From Amycolatopsis oliviviridis (GTDB taxonomy: Bacteria > Actinomycetota > Actinomycetes > Mycobacteriales > Pseudonocardiaceae): a stretch of 64,000 nt of DNA. The DNA lies in NCBI RefSeq assembly GCF_014654365.1, contig NZ_BNAY01000005.1, forward strand, positions 124,001 through 188,000. The letters are read 5' to 3'. Shown here one piece after another: positions 8,584 to 21,874 of this stretch. Each line of letters starts with the position of its first letter. Position 1 is the first letter of the stretch. The position numbers and the translations under genes were made by a program. Under the pieces are notes generated by a model, which was not told the DNA's origin, made no database searches, and was given only the letters and a program-made list of their open reading frames with translations.

Positions 8584-10473
8584 GTGAGTACCGCAGACCT
8601 TCCCTACGTGCTCGCGGTGGTCGGCGCCGGTCCGCGTGGGGTGGGCGTGCTCGAGCGGCTCGGCGCGAACGCCGCCGAGCTGCTTCGCGGGCGGCGGCTG
8701 GTCGTGCATCTGGTCGACCCGTTCCCGGCGGGACCCGGGCGGGTCTGGCGCTACGAGCAGTCGCCGCTGCTGCGGATGAACTCCATGCCCGAGGACGTCA
8801 CGGTCTTCACCGACGACACCGTGCGGATCGATGGCCCGATCCGCCCCGGGCCATCGCTGATCGAGTGGGCGCGGCAGGTCCGCGAGGGCACGCTCGGCGC
8901 CGAGGTCGACGACAGTCTGCGCGCCGAACTCGAAGCGCTGCAAAGCGATCACTTCCCGACACGACGGCTTCAAAGCGCGTATCTCGCGTGGTTCCACCGC
9001 AAGGTCCTCGCGGAACTCCCGGCCGGGATCGAGGTCGTCGAGCACCGGGCCCGCGCGGTGCGGCTCGAAGACGGCGAGCCGCAGTCGCTCTGGCTGGAGG
9101 ACCGCGCCGAACCTCTCGCAGTGGACGCGGTCCTGTTCACTGTCGGGCATCTCGACGCCGAACCGGACGAACGGGAAGCAGAACTCGCCGACTTCGCCGT
9201 CCGCCATGAGCTCGCCTATTACCCCGCCGGTTACACCGCCGACGTCGACTATTCGGCGATCGTGCCCGGGGAACCCGTGCTGGTGCGCGGATTCGGTCTC
9301 GCGTTCGTCGATCTGATGCTGCTGCTGACCGAAGGGCGCGGCGGCCGTTTCGAAGAGCAGGCTTGCGGCGGACTGAAGTATCACCCCAGCGGAGCAGAGC
9401 CGGTGCTGCACATCGGTTCGCGTCGCGGAGTGCCTTATCACGCGAAGATCGGCTACCGGCTGAGAGGGAAACCGGTGCAATTGCCCCGGTTCTTCGACGC
9501 GTACGCCATCGAGAAGTTCTGCGAGGTCCCCGGGCAGATCGACTTCCGCCGCGACGTCTGGCCGCTGATCTCGAAGGAAATCGCCTGGGCCTACTACCAC
9601 GAACTGTTCACCGCGCACCCCGAACGGGTGCGCATGGACTTCGCCGTCTTCGCCGACGCCTTCGCGGACGCGGCACCCGGCGAACTCGAAGCGCTGGTCG
9701 CGCGGGCGGTCCCGGCGCCGGACGACCGGCTAGACCTCGGCAGGCTCGATCGGCCGATGGCGGGCGTCGAATTCGGCACGGCCGAGGAGTACGGCAAGGA
9801 ACTGCGCGAGTACGTCGAAGCGGACTTGAGCCGCCGGGCGGACGCCGAGTACAGCGCGGATCTGGGCGCGTTCACGGCGTTGTTGTCCGTGATGGGCCAG
9901 CTGCCCGCGCTGGTGCAGACCGGCAGGCTCGACGCGGCCTCGCAACTGTCCGATTTGGACGGCTGGTTCCTCGGCTTCTTCTCGTACTTCGCCAGCGGAC
10001 CGCCGCCGCGTCGGCTCGAAGAACTGCTCGCACTCCAGGAAGCCGGGCTCGTTTCCTTCCTGGGCGCCGAAACCCGCGTGTCGGCAGACGAGGAACGCCG
10101 GGTGTTCGTCGCTTCCGGCGTGAGTTTCCCCGGCGAGACCGAGGCGCGGACACTCGTCGAAGCGCGACTGCCCGAGCCGAGCATCACCCGGGCGTCCGAT
10201 GTCCTTTTGCGACAGTTGCGGGACAGCGGCGCGCTCGGCGAGGAGGCCGTGCTCGACGCCGTCACCGGCGAAAAGCTGCTCGCCGGTCGCATCCACACCC
10301 GCGTCTCCGACGGCCGGATGCTCGACGGCGAGGGGCGGCCGCATCCGCGCCGGTTCGCCCTGGGGCCGCACACTTCCGCACGGTCGGCCGGGGCGTTCAC
10401 GCGGCCGCGGACCAACGCGATCTCCTTCCGGCAGAACGATTCAGTGGCGCGGGAGATCCTGAAGCTGGCCTAA
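8584..10473 (+). CDS. FAD/NAD(P)-binding protein (NAD_binding_9 type)
   Basis: A 629-residue protein opening with a Rossmann fingerprint (LAVVGAGPRGVGVLERL). The next block, DPFPAGPGRVWRYEQSPLLRMNSMPEDVTVF, is characteristic of the actinobacterial FAD-NAD(P)-binding family PF13454. A second nucleotide-site region follows near GEPVLVRGFGLAFVDLM. Related proteins are often annotated as hydroxyacylglutathione hydrolase-like or adenylate cyclase, without evidence. The reaction is unknown; a flavin-linked oxidation is plausible. It starts at GTG and is probably leaderless. Its end overlaps the convergent glycosyltransferase gene by 4 bp. It is divergent from an SsuD-like monooxygenase, so a shared sulfur or flavin role is possible but unproven. 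Confidence 0.75.
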   Translation: MSTADLPYVLAVVGAGPRGVGVLERLGANAAELLRGRRLVVHLVDPFPAGPGRVWRYEQSPLLRMNSMPEDVTVFTDDTVRIDGPIRPGPSLIEWARQVREGTLGAEVDDSLRAELEALQSDHFPTRRLQSAYLAWFHRKVLAELPAGIEVVEHRARAVRLEDGEPQSLWLEDRAEPLAVDAVLFTVGHLDAEPDEREAELADFAVRHELAYYPAGYTADVDYSAIVPGEPVLVRGFGLAFVDLMLLLTEGRGGRFEEQACGGLKYHPSGAEPVLHIGSRRGVPYHAKIGYRLRGKPVQLPRFFDAYAIEKFCEVPGQIDFRRDVWPLISKEIAWAYYHELFTAHPERVRMDFAVFADAFADAAPGELEALVARAVPAPDDRLDLGRLDRPMAGVEFGTAEEYGKELREYVEADLSRRADAEYSADLGAFTALLSVMGQLPALVQTGRLDAASQLSDLDGWFLGFFSYFASGPPPRRLEELLALQEAGLVSFLGAETRVSADEERRVFVASGVSFPGETEARTLVEARLPEPSITRASDVLLRQLRDSGALGEEAVLDAVTGEKLLAGRIHTRVSDGRMLDGEGRPHPRRFALGPHTSARSAGAFTRPRTNAISFRQNDSVAREILKLA

Positions 10474-11576
10474 CCCGCGGCGAACTCCGTCAGCCGCCGG
10501 ACGACCTCGGAAGGCGCGGGCATGGCGGCGATCTCGTGGCGCGCCTTGGCCGCCACCTCGCGCACGCGCGGGTCTTCGAGCAGGTGTTCCCCCTGTTCGA
10601 ACACTGCGTCCGCGGTGACCTGATCCCCGAGCAGCGCGCGGCCGGCGTTGGCCGTCTCCAGCATCTCCGCGTTGAAGAACTGGTCCGCGCCCTGCGGCAG
10701 CAGTAGTTGCGGCAGACCCGCCGAAAGCGCGCCGAGCACGGTCCCGGTCCCGCCGTGGTGCACCACGAGATCGGCGCGCGGAAGGATTTCGGACTGCGGC
10801 ACGAAACCGGCGACGTGGACGTTCGGCGGCAGGTCACCGAGTTCGCCCGGATCGCCGGGACCGCGCGCGACCAGGACGTCCACCGGCAGCCGGGCGAGGC
10901 CGTCGATCGCCGCGCGCAACGGGCCCGTGGCGCCGAAGGCGACGGTGCCCAGCGTCAGGTAGACGAGCGGCCGGTCGCGTCCGTCGAGCCACGACGGCAG
11001 CGTGCCCGGTTCGTTCCACGGAACCGGCCGGAGCCGGAAGACCGTCGGCAATCCGATCAGCGCCGGGTCGCGGAAGCTGTCCGGCCACACGTCGATCCCG
11101 GCGTCGCCCAGCATCAGGTCGGCGGGCGGATTCCCGTCCCACAGCGGGGTGAGCCGGGGCGCGGCGACGGCCATCAGCTCGGCCGGTATCGAGCGGCCGA
11201 TCACGTGGGACACCACCGGGATCCGGGCGCGCCGGGCGGCGGTGGCCGCGCCGACGTCGCTCATCTCGTAGACGATCAGATCCGGCCGGAGCACGGGCAG
11301 CAGCGGCGTCAGATCGGCGATCGTGGTGCGCGGCAGGATCTCGGCGAAGATGGTGAGGGTGTGCTCCAGCAGGTCGCCGCCGCCTGCTTCGTCGTCGGCC
11401 TCCTGGATCGAGATCCCGACCTTGCGCGCGTCGAAACCGAGTGCGCGGACCTTGTCCAGGAACGCCTCGCCGGTTCCGAAGACGACCTCGTGCCCGGCGT
11501 CACGGGCGGCGATCGCGAGCGGCATCAGCGGGTACAGGTGGCCGTAGGCCGGGCGGCACGTGAAGAGGATGCGCAC
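10470..11576 (-). CDS. Glycosyltransferase, GT1/MGT type
   Basis: A 368-residue GT-B fold protein. The N-terminal acceptor half begins RILFTCRPAYGHLYPLMPLA. The C-terminal nucleotide-sugar half holds HHGGTGTVLGALSAGLPQL and PQGADQFFNAEML, the donor-binding motif of the macrolide/glycopeptide glycosyltransferase branch. The acceptor is unknown. It is the last gene of the leftward ABC operon, starting 13 nt after the monooxygenase stop. The start is GTG 11576 with GAAGAAGAG just upstream. Inactivation or decoration of a small molecule, as in macrolide self-protection enzymes, is one possibility. No biosynthetic cluster is nearby. Confidence 0.85.
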   Translation of the reverse strand: MRILFTCRPAYGHLYPLMPLAIAARDAGHEVVFGTGEAFLDKVRALGFDARKVGISIQEADDEAGGGDLLEHTLTIFAEILPRTTIADLTPLLPVLRPDLIVYEMSDVGAATAARRARIPVVSHVIGRSIPAELMAVAAPRLTPLWDGNPPADLMLGDAGIDVWPDSFRDPALIGLPTVFRLRPVPWNEPGTLPSWLDGRDRPLVYLTLGTVAFGATGPLRAAIDGLARLPVDVLVARGPGDPGELGDLPPNVHVAGFVPQSEILPRADLVVHHGGTGTVLGALSAGLPQLLLPQGADQFFNAEMLETANAGRALLGDQVTADAVFEQGEHLLEDPRVREVAAKARHEIAAMPAPSEVVRRLTEFAAG

Positions 11577-11589
11577 CTCTTCGAAGGTA

Positions 11590-12623
11590 CTAGCTTTCCC
11601 ACACCCTGGAGGGCAGCTCTTTCCGCACGATGGGGATGACGTCGGAGGCGAAGAGTTCCAGGACGTCCCGCGCTTCCGCGGCCGCGAGGCCGTCGAGTGA
11701 GACCGCCTGCACCTCGTGCCCGAACGACGCGTGGTAGTCGCCGATCTTGTCGATCACCTGTTCCGGGCTCCCGACCAGCGCGGACCCGTTGGCGATCTTG
11801 TCCTCCAGCGTGGTGAACTCCGACTTGTTGTGCTGATACGCGGGTGTCTTCGTCAGCGCCTCGAAATACGGCCGGTACCCGTCCAGCGCCGCCTGCGAGG
11901 TCTTGGCGACGTACAGCCCGCCCGCGCCGGAACCGACGAGCGCGTCCGCCGGGTCGTGGCCGTACTCGGCCCACCGCCGCCGGTAGTGATCGATCAGGTC
12001 GGCGTACTTCTTCTTGGGGTGGAAGCCGTTCGCGGTGAACAGCGGGTCGCCGAACTTCGCCGCCAGCTCGGTCGACTCGGTGCTCGACGCGCTCCCGTGC
12101 CAGATCCGCGGCCGCGCGTGGAACGGCCGCGGCTGCGTCGTGACGTCCGTCAGCGGCGTGCGGAACTCGCCCTCCCACGTCACGCCCTCCTCCAGATAGA
12201 GACGGCGCAGGAGAGCGAACTTCTCCGCCTGGTACTCCCATTGCCGTTCTTCTTCGAGGCCGAACAGCGGGAAATGCCGGGGATCGTTGCCCTTCCCGAT
12301 CATGAGTTCCAGCCGCCCGCCGGAAAGCTGGTCCAGCGTCGCGTAATCCTCGGCGACGCGGACCGGGTCGAGCACGCTGATCACGGTCAGCGTGGTCAGC
12401 AACCGGACGCGTTCCGTGCGTTCCGCCACCGCGGCGAGGATCACGGGCGGCGCCGAGGAGAGGAACGGTTCGCCGTGCCGCTCGCCGACGCCGTACGCGT
12501 CGAATCCCAGTTCCTCGGCGAAGATCGCTTCGTCGACGACCCGGCGCAGGCGCTCGTGCTGGGGCGGCGTCGCGCCGGTCACCGGGTCGGGGTTGTTGGC
12601 GACGAGGGAAAAGAGCCCGAACT

Positions 12624-12627
<4 letters not shown>
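11590..12627 (-). CDS. LLM-class flavin-dependent oxidoreductase linked to ABC importer
   Basis: A 345-residue luciferase-like protein: MKFGLFSLVANNPDP, AEELGFDAYGVGERHGE, VAEDYATLDQLSGGRLEL, VGSPEQVIDKIGDYH. The SGGRLEL and VGSPEQV blocks are usual for FMN-dependent members. Its ATG overlaps the TGA of the ABC ATPase gene (ATGA), so translation is coupled and it probably acts on what the transporter brings in. An analogous ABC-LLM pairing is known from the KPN_01858/KPN_01854 families, which I cite as an analogy only. Substrate and electron donor are unknown. Confidence 0.85.
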
Positions 12628-14197
<1,570 letters not shown>

Positions 14198-14201
<4 letters not shown>

Positions 14202-15013
14202 CGCACGTCTCCTTCGATCGCTCGGGACAGCCGGTTCGCGGACAGCACCACGGCCGCGACGGTGAGTCCGGGGAAGGTCGTCATCCACCAGGCGGTGGCG
14301 AGGAAACCGCGTCCGCCCGCCACGAGCGAGCCCCATTCCGGGGTCGGCGGCGTGGCGCCGTAGCCGAGGAAACTGAGCGCGGACACCTCCAGCACCGCCG
14401 TGCCGAAGGTGAGCGTCGCGAGCGCGAGCACCGGGCCGAGCGCGTTGGGCAGGACGTGCCGTCCGAGCACTCCCGTCCAGCGCACGCCGCCCGCGCGAGC
14501 GGCTTCGACGAACACGCCGCTGCGGACACGCAGAACTTCGGCGCGCATCAGCCGGGCGAACTGCGCGAGATTCGCGACGCCGACCGCGATCGCGATGTTG
14601 GTCGTCCCGAAGCCGAGCGCGGTGACCAGCGCGAGCGACAGCAGGATGGACGGGATCGCCAGCAGGACGTCGACGCAGCGCATGATCGCCGAGTCGAGGG
14701 CGCCGCCCCGGAATCCGGCGAGCAGACCGAGCGCGGAACCGGCCACGAGCGCGACGAGGACGGCGATCACGGTCGCCTGCAACGAGAGCGCGGCGCCGTG
14801 GACCACCCGCGCGAAGATGTCCCGCCCGGTCTCGTCGGTGCCGAAGAGATGCGCGAGCGAAGGGCCCCGCATCTTCTCGGCGGGGACACCGGCGAGCGGG
14901 TCCTGGCCGGTGAACAGCCCGGGGACGACAGCGGCGAGCAGCGCGAAGGCCAGTACCGCGACCGCGAGGATCAGGCCCGGCCGTTGCCGGGTGCGTACGA
15001 GAACGTCAGGCAT
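14198..15013 (-). CDS. ABC transporter permease, DppC type
   Basis: A 271-residue inner-membrane permease with about six helices. The N-terminal GTDETGRDIFARVVHGAA motif is diagnostic for DppC/OppC. The EAA-like loop reads VEAARAGGVRWTGVLGRHVLPNALGPVL. It overlaps the DppB-type gene by 8 bp and the ATPase gene by 4 bp. It forms the channel together with the other permease. Confidence 0.93.
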
Positions 15014-15956
15014 CGGCCGTCTCCCGGTGCCGGATCCGCGGGTCGAGCAGCGGATAGACGAGGTCCACGAGCAGGTTGATGACGACGAACACCAGCGCGG
15101 CGAGCACGATCACCGCCTGCACCACCGGGATGTCCTGCGCGGTGACCGCCGACGACGTCACGCGCCCGAGGCCGTCACGGGAGAACACCGTCTCGGTGAT
15201 CACCGATCCTGCGATGAGGTTTCCCGCGACCACACCGGCGATGGTCAGCGTGGGCACCGCCGCGTTGCGCAGCAGGTGTCCGAAGTGGACTCTCAACCGG
15301 CTCGCCCCCTTTGCCAGCACGATCTCGGCGTAGGGCTCGGCGAGTTGCGTGCGGAGGCTCTTCGCCAGCACCTGCCCGATGATCGCGCCGGTCGGGATGG
15401 CGAGCGTGATCGCGGGCAGGATCAGCGACTCGAAGCCGTTCGATCCGAGCGCGGGCACCAGCCTGAGCTGGAAGGAGAAGAACTGGATGAGCAGGAGCCC
15501 CACCCAGAACGGCGGCAGCGAGATCCCCAGCGGCGGCAGCGCGAGCAGGACGTTGCTCAGCCAGCGATGCCGGGTGTAGGTCCCGGCGAACGCGATCCCG
15601 CCGCCGAACAGGATCGCGAGCACCAGGGCGAACCCGGTGACCGCGAGCGTCGGTGGCAGGGCGGAGACGACCATGTCCGTGGCGTCGTCCCCGGTGGCGA
15701 TCGAGCGGCCGAAGTCGCCCTGCGCCGCGGCGACCAGGCGTTTCCCGTACTGCAGCGGCAGCGGGTCGTCGAGTCCGTACTCCGCCCTCGCCGCGTCCAG
15801 CTGCTCCGGCGTCACCGAAAGCCCTGCCTCACCCCCGCCGAGCTTCGCGCTGACCGCGTCGCCCGGCAGGAGGTAGAGGATCACGAAGGACACGGTGAAC
15901 GCGGCCCACAGGACGAACACCGCTTGCAGGATCCGGCGGAACAGGTACCGCTTCAC
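15006..15956 (-). CDS. ABC transporter permease, DppB type
   Basis: A 316-residue permease of the DppB/OppB family: MKRYLFRRILQAVFVLWAAF at the start, a large first periplasmic loop, the helix IPTGAIIGQVLAKSLR, and the conserved loop VLAKGASRLRVHFGHLLRNA. The C-terminal NLLVDLVYPLLDPRIRH block is typical. Its start overlaps the end of the binding protein gene by 4 bp (ATGA-type). Confidence 0.93.
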   Translation of the reverse strand: MKRYLFRRILQAVFVLWAAFTVSFVILYLLPGDAVSAKLGGGEAGLSVTPEQLDAARAEYGLDDPLPLQYGKRLVAAAQGDFGRSIATGDDATDMVVSALPPTLAVTGFALVLAILFGGGIAFAGTYTRHRWLSNVLLALPPLGISLPPFWVGLLLIQFFSFQLRLVPALGSNGFESLILPAITLAIPTGAIIGQVLAKSLRTQLAEPYAEIVLAKGASRLRVHFGHLLRNAAVPTLTIAGVVAGNLIAGSVITETVFSRDGLGRVTSSAVTAQDIPVVQAVIVLAALVFVVINLLVDLVYPLLDPRIRHRETADA

Positions 15957-17560
15957 GAGCCGGACACCCAGGTGTCGAACAACTGCAGCCGGGACGACGC
16001 CTCGAAGCCGATGCCGTGCGCGTTCGGCCCGTGCGCCAGCACCTGGGTCAGCTCGAACACCGGTGCCGAGTAGCCGTGCTCGATGATCGCGCGCTGCGCC
16101 GCTTCGGCCGCAGGCTTCCGCTTCGCCGGGTCCACAGTGGACGACTGCACGTCGAGCGGCGCGTCGACGGGATTGTCCGCGGGGAGCTTGCTGCGGTTGT
16201 TCGCCTTGGTGGAGAACAGATTGCGCAGGATGTCCGGATCCGCGCGGGTGGTGTTGTACCAGAGGTACTCGTAGTCACCGCTCTGGGTGATCTGCACACT
16301 CTCGGCGGTGGTCCGCTGCTCGATCTGGAGATCGAAGCCGATCTTGCGCAACTGCTGCTGCACGAGTTCGAGCACGCTCTTGTTCTGGTTGAACACCAGG
16401 GAGAAAACGACCTTCGCGGTCAGGCGCCGGCCGTCCTTCGTGCGGATTCCATCGGGACCGGGCACCCAGCCCGCGCTTTCCAGCAGCGACTTCGCACCGG
16501 CCGGATCGTAGGCCAGCAACGGCGACAGGTCGGCGTAGAACGGCGTCGCCGAGCCCAGGATGCTGGTGGCGGGCTTGTAGTTCGGCGTCAGCACGGTGTT
16601 CGTGACCTCGGGCCGGTCGATGCCCTTGACCACCGCCTGGCGGACCTTCTCGTCGGTCAGCACACCCCTGGTGACGTTGGCGTGCAGGTTGAACACGACG
16701 CCGGGATTCGGGCGGGTGGGCTCGGTGAAACCGTTGCCGGTGAACTGCGGTTCGTCGACCGGCTGGACGTCGGTGATGGCGTCGAGCTGGGCGGAGGCGA
16801 GACTTCCGGTGCGCACACCGGGTTCCGGCACGATCTTGTAGGCGATCTTGTCGAGGTACGCCTCGCCCTGGTGCTTGAACAGCGACGAGCCCCAGTGGTA
16901 GCCCTTGCGTTTGGCGAGGACGATTTCCTGGTTCTGTTTCAGGCTTTCGAAGACGAACGGGCCCGAGCCGATCAGGCCGTTCCCCTGGCAGCGCTGGTCC
17001 GCGGTCTTCTGGTACGCGGCGGGCGCGAGGACGCCGAGCGACATCGTCGAGCTGGCTTGCAGGAACTGGGCGCTGGGAACGGAGAAATCGATCTTCACCG
17101 TCTTCGGGTCGACGACCGTCGTGCCCTTGTACACGGCCAGATAGCCGGAGCCGAGCTGGGATTTCGGGCCGAGTGCCTTGATCCCGTCGAAGCTCGTCTT
17201 GACCGCGGCGGCGTCGACAGGGCTGCCGTCGGAGAAGGTCGCGCCGTCGCGCAGGTGGAAGGTGAACGAGGTCGAATCCGCGTTGCTCTCCCACTTTTCG
17301 GCCAGCCACGGCTTGATCTCGCCGGTGGCGGGATCCTGGTCGGTCAGCGAATCGACCAGCTGACGGCCGACGTTGAGCGAAGCGTTGGTGCCGACCTGTT
17401 GCGGGTCAACGCAATCCGGGCTCGACGAGATCCCGAGCCGTAGTGTGCCCCCGGGTTTGGGCGGCCCGGCGTCGGCACCGGTCGCACCGCCGGCGGACGA
17501 GCAGGCGGTGAGGACGAGCGCCGTGAGCGCGAGCAAAGAAGTGGCGGCGGTACGGGACAC
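15953..17560 (-). CDS. ABC transporter substrate-binding lipoprotein (SBP_bac_5)
   Basis: A 535-residue extracytoplasmic lipoprotein. The signal peptide ends in lipobox LTAC near residue 20. The mature part has family 5 features (LRLGISSSPDCVDPQQVG, FTFHLRDGATFSDGSPVDA, VRQAVVKGIDRPE). These proteins deliver oligopeptides, nickel chelates, opines or other organic ligands to the DppBC channel. The ligand cannot be read from sequence. The GTG start at 17560 has CTGGAGG 8-9 nt upstream. It is the first gene of the six-gene operon. Upstream bases 17561-17723 hold no gene and would carry the promoter. Confidence 0.92.
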   Translation of the reverse strand: MSRTAATSLLALTALVLTACSSAGGATGADAGPPKPGGTLRLGISSSPDCVDPQQVGTNASLNVGRQLVDSLTDQDPATGEIKPWLAEKWESNADSTSFTFHLRDGATFSDGSPVDAAAVKTSFDGIKALGPKSQLGSGYLAVYKGTTVVDPKTVKIDFSVPSAQFLQASSTMSLGVLAPAAYQKTADQRCQGNGLIGSGPFVFESLKQNQEIVLAKRKGYHWGSSLFKHQGEAYLDKIAYKIVPEPGVRTGSLASAQLDAITDVQPVDEPQFTGNGFTEPTRPNPGVVFNLHANVTRGVLTDEKVRQAVVKGIDRPEVTNTVLTPNYKPATSILGSATPFYADLSPLLAYDPAGAKSLLESAGWVPGPDGIRTKDGRRLTAKVVFSLVFNQNKSVLELVQQQLRKIGFDLQIEQRTTAESVQITQSGDYEYLWYNTTRADPDILRNLFSTKANNRSKLPADNPVDAPLDVQSSTVDPAKRKPAAEAAQRAIIEHGYSAPVFELTQVLAHGPNAHGIGFEASSRLQLFDTWVSGS

Positions 17561-17723
17561 CGGGTGGCCTCCAGCGGGGAACGGGGCGCTTGTCTGGAAA
17601 GAGCACTGCTGCTTGCGCCGACCCGATTCACGCTAATCACGACCTTGAGGCCCGCCCACATACTGAGCCCGGCTCCCAGCCCGCGAAACGTCCCACCTTT
17701 CCGCTTGACAGCGGTGAACGCGC

Positions 17724-17770
17724 GTGATGGCCCCCTTCACGCGGCTGAGCCGAGGGAAGGGGGCCTTCAC
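17724..17770. terminator. 47-nt hairpin, same loop as the copy at 48798
   Basis: GTGATGGCCCCCTTC is followed by an 18-nt loop region (GCGGCTGAGCCGAGGG inside) and GAAGGGGGCCTTCAC. The left arm has one change from the copy at 48798-48844; otherwise the two are nearly identical, including the loop. It lies 12 nt beyond the stop of the leftward HNH nuclease gene, so it can end that transcript. Confidence 0.65.
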
Positions 17771-17781
17771 GCGGGAAGGGG

Positions 17782-18420
17782 TCAGCAGCGGTTGAGCATG
17801 TCGGTGAGCGCGGTCTTTTCCGCCGACTTGATGGTGAGCTTGTACTTGTACTTCACCGTGGTCCACATCTTCGCGTAGGTGCACCAATACCCGGTGGACG
17901 GCGGCTTCCAGGCGTCCGGCGACTTGTCGCCCTTCTCCTGGTTGACGTTGTCGGTGACGGCGATCAGCTGCGGCGCGCTGAGGTCGTTCGCGAACGCCTG
18001 CCGCTGCGCGGTGGTCCACGAAGACGCCCCGGTGCGCCACGCGGCGGCCAGCGGGACGACGTGGTCGATGTCCACATCGGACGCGGCGGTCCAGGTGGCG
18101 TCGTCGTACGGGCTGAACCATTTGCCGGAGACGGCGGCGCAGCTGCTGTCCTGCTGGACGTCCGTGCCGTCCCGCTTCAGCACGACCTCACGGGTGTTGC
18201 AGCTGTTGCCCTGGTCGGCCCAGTGCGGGAACTTGTCGCGGCTGTACCCGCTCGACGAACCGTCCGCCTTGACGGTCAGCCCGGCCAGCTGGGTCTTGGC
18301 GGTCGCGGTCGACGGGATGCCCGGGGGCGTCGCTTCGGCGACGCCGACGATGCCCGCCGAGACGATCGCCGAAACGGCGAGAACGGTGAAGGAGCGACGA
18401 ACAGCAAGCGCAGTTGGCAT
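17782..18420 (-). CDS. Secreted HNH-type nuclease (DUF1524/GmrSD C-terminal-like)
   Basis: A 212-residue protein with a Sec signal peptide (residues about 1-30, ending VGVAEA). The mature domain has DIDHVVPLAAAWRTGAS, the HNH-type metal/catalytic motif of DUF1524 proteins. A later NVNQEKGDKSPDAWKPP block and paired cysteines (NSCNTRE, SSCAAV, WCTYAK) are also typical. It is expected to degrade nucleic acid outside the cell. No immunity gene is adjacent, so a nutritional role is more likely than a toxin role. GGAGG lies 7 nt before ATG 18420. Confidence 0.88.
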   Translation of the reverse strand: MPTALAVRRSFTVLAVSAIVSAGIVGVAEATPPGIPSTATAKTQLAGLTVKADGSSSGYSRDKFPHWADQGNSCNTREVVLKRDGTDVQQDSSCAAVSGKWFSPYDDATWTAASDVDIDHVVPLAAAWRTGASSWTTAQRQAFANDLSAPQLIAVTDNVNQEKGDKSPDAWKPPSTGYWCTYAKMWTTVKYKYKLTIKSAEKTALTDMLNRC

Positions 18421-18605
18421 ATTGCTGCCTCCGTGTCAGGTTTGGGGACTTGGTCACCATGCGACACGGATATGACCCACGCAACACCATCGGATGACAC
18501 TCTGCTGGCTATTCGTGAACGGAGGGTGTCACGAGCAGGTCGGACGCGGTGTACGCGGCCGAAAAAGTTTCGGAAAGTCCAGCTGAAGGTTCTGGGCCGA
18601 ACGGA

Positions 18606-20628
<2,023 letters not shown>

Positions 20629-20644
20629 TCCCCATACGCGCGCT

Positions 20645-20691
20645 ATGAAAGGTCCTTTCCTTGCAAATTTCGCAAGGAAAGGACCTTTCAT
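20645..20691. terminator. 20-bp perfect hairpin after purA
   Basis: Bases 20645-20664 pair perfectly with 20672-20691 around AAATTTC. The arm contains TGAAAGGTCCTTTCC, again a near-palindrome within the arm. There is no T tract. It lies 16 nt past the purA stop and is probably its transcription terminator. Confidence 0.7.
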
Positions 20692-20787
20692 TGCATCCGG
20701 GGTGAGCGTCCCGAGGGCTCGCACAGGCACGTGATCCCAGCCGGTGAACGCCGAAATATCCCGTCGACGGCGCGGTTAGCGTTGAAC

Positions 20788-21723
20788 ATGACCATCGGAG
20801 TGGCACTCCCGTCCGGCGACACCGCGAACGCCGTCAACATCGTCGACGAACTCATCACGCAGACCCGGCAGGCCGCCGACGCGGGCCTGACGTCGGCCTG
20901 GTTCTCCCAGCAGATGGAGCACGACGCGATCACCGTCGCCGCCCTCGCCGGCCGCGCCGTCCCGGGGATCACCGTCGGGACCAGCGTCGTCCCGGTCTAC
21001 CCCCGGCATCCGCTGCTGATCACCGGCCTCGCCCAGACCGCGCAGGCCGCCACCGGCGGCCGGTTCGTCCTCGGCCTCGGAACCGGCGCCAAGAACTGGC
21101 TCGAACCGGCGTACGGCATCGAGTACCCGTCGCCGATCAAGCATCTCCGCGAGTACCTCACGATCCTCCGGCAGGTGTTCGACGGCCACGAAGTCGACTT
21201 CCAGGGCGAGACGGTCAGCGCGCACGCCAAGGGTTTCGCGGCTTCGCTCAGCGTCGCGGGCGCTTCGGACATCCCGCTGATCATCGCCGCGATGGGACGG
21301 CAGGCGCTGCGCGTCACCGGCGAACTCGCCGACGGCACGATCCCGTTCCTCGCCGGGCCGAAGGCGCTTTCGGACCTGATCGTCCCGGAGATCACCAAGG
21401 CCGCCGCCGGCCGTCCGGCGCCGCGGATCATCGCGATGGTCCCGGTCGTCGTGACCGACGATCCCGACGACGTCCGCGCGACGGTCGACAGGCAGTACGC
21501 CTTCTTCCGCGACATCCCCTCCTATCGCGCGGTGTTCGACGCCCAAGGCGTGGATTCCGCGGGTGAGCTGGTGATCGCCGGGGACGAGAAGACCGTCGCC
21601 GCCGAGATCCGGCGGTACTTCGACGCCGGGGCGACCGAGGTGATCGCGACCCAGACCGGGATCCGGAACAGCGAAGAGCGGCTTCGCACCTGGCACGTCC
21701 TGGGAGACCTCGTGAAGGGCTAG
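20788..21723 (+). CDS. LLM-class F420-dependent oxidoreductase
   Basis: A 311-residue luciferase-like protein: MTIGVALPSGDTANAVNIVD, AWFSQQMEHDAITVAALAGR, VVPVYPRHPLLITGLAQTAQ, RFVLGLGTGAKNWLE. This resembles the F420-dependent MSMEG_4879-like group, in which a loop after strand 3 carries the deazaflavin. The substrate is unknown. ATG 20788 is used. The preceding TAGCGT is 5 nt away, closer than usual for a leaderless start, and no Shine-Dalgarno sequence is visible. A strong hairpin follows. Confidence 0.8.
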   Translation: MTIGVALPSGDTANAVNIVDELITQTRQAADAGLTSAWFSQQMEHDAITVAALAGRAVPGITVGTSVVPVYPRHPLLITGLAQTAQAATGGRFVLGLGTGAKNWLEPAYGIEYPSPIKHLREYLTILRQVFDGHEVDFQGETVSAHAKGFAASLSVAGASDIPLIIAAMGRQALRVTGELADGTIPFLAGPKALSDLIVPEITKAAAGRPAPRIIAMVPVVVTDDPDDVRATVDRQYAFFRDIPSYRAVFDAQGVDSAGELVIAGDEKTVAAEIRRYFDAGATEVIATQTGIRNSEERLRTWHVLGDLVKG

Positions 21724-21740
21724 CCCGCTCCTCCCCGCGT

Positions 21741-21797
21741 ATGTCAGGAAAGGGGCGTTCAAGACGGTTTTCGTCTTGAACGCCCCTTTCCTGACAT
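21741..21797. terminator. 26-bp perfect hairpin after the F420 oxidoreductase gene
   Basis: Bases 21741-21766 pair without mismatch with 21772-21797; the loop is GTTTT. It lies 17 nt past the stop codon and upstream of the next gene's promoter. Its arms do not carry the internal TGAAGG/CCTTCA symmetry of the other copies. Confidence 0.7.
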
Positions 21798-21814
21798 CCA
21801 GGGACCCAGTGGCC

Positions 21815-21859
21815 TTGCTCACAGCGTTCGTATTGTGCATACTCGTGCGCATTGCGAAC
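21815..21859 (+). promoter_or_regulatory. Putative promoter overlapped by a long imperfect dyad
   Basis: TTGCTC (21815-21820) and CATACT (21838-21843) are spaced 17 bp, a plausible -35/-10 pair. The dyad GTTCGTATTGTGCA (21826-21839) and TGCGCATTGCGAAC (21846-21859) matches at 11 of 14 positions and covers the -10. A regulator bound here would block the promoter of the aromatic-acid type carrier gene. IclR-type regulators of aromatic catabolism bind GTTCG-type arms, but no such gene is adjacent. Confidence 0.45.
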
Positions 21860-21874
21860 ACAGCTGGAGGTCCC

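Noticed and set aside
17782-18420. Secreted HNH nuclease as a contact-dependent toxin
   Set aside because: Classical signal peptide, no toxin delivery domain and no adjacent immunity gene. A general extracellular nuclease is simpler.
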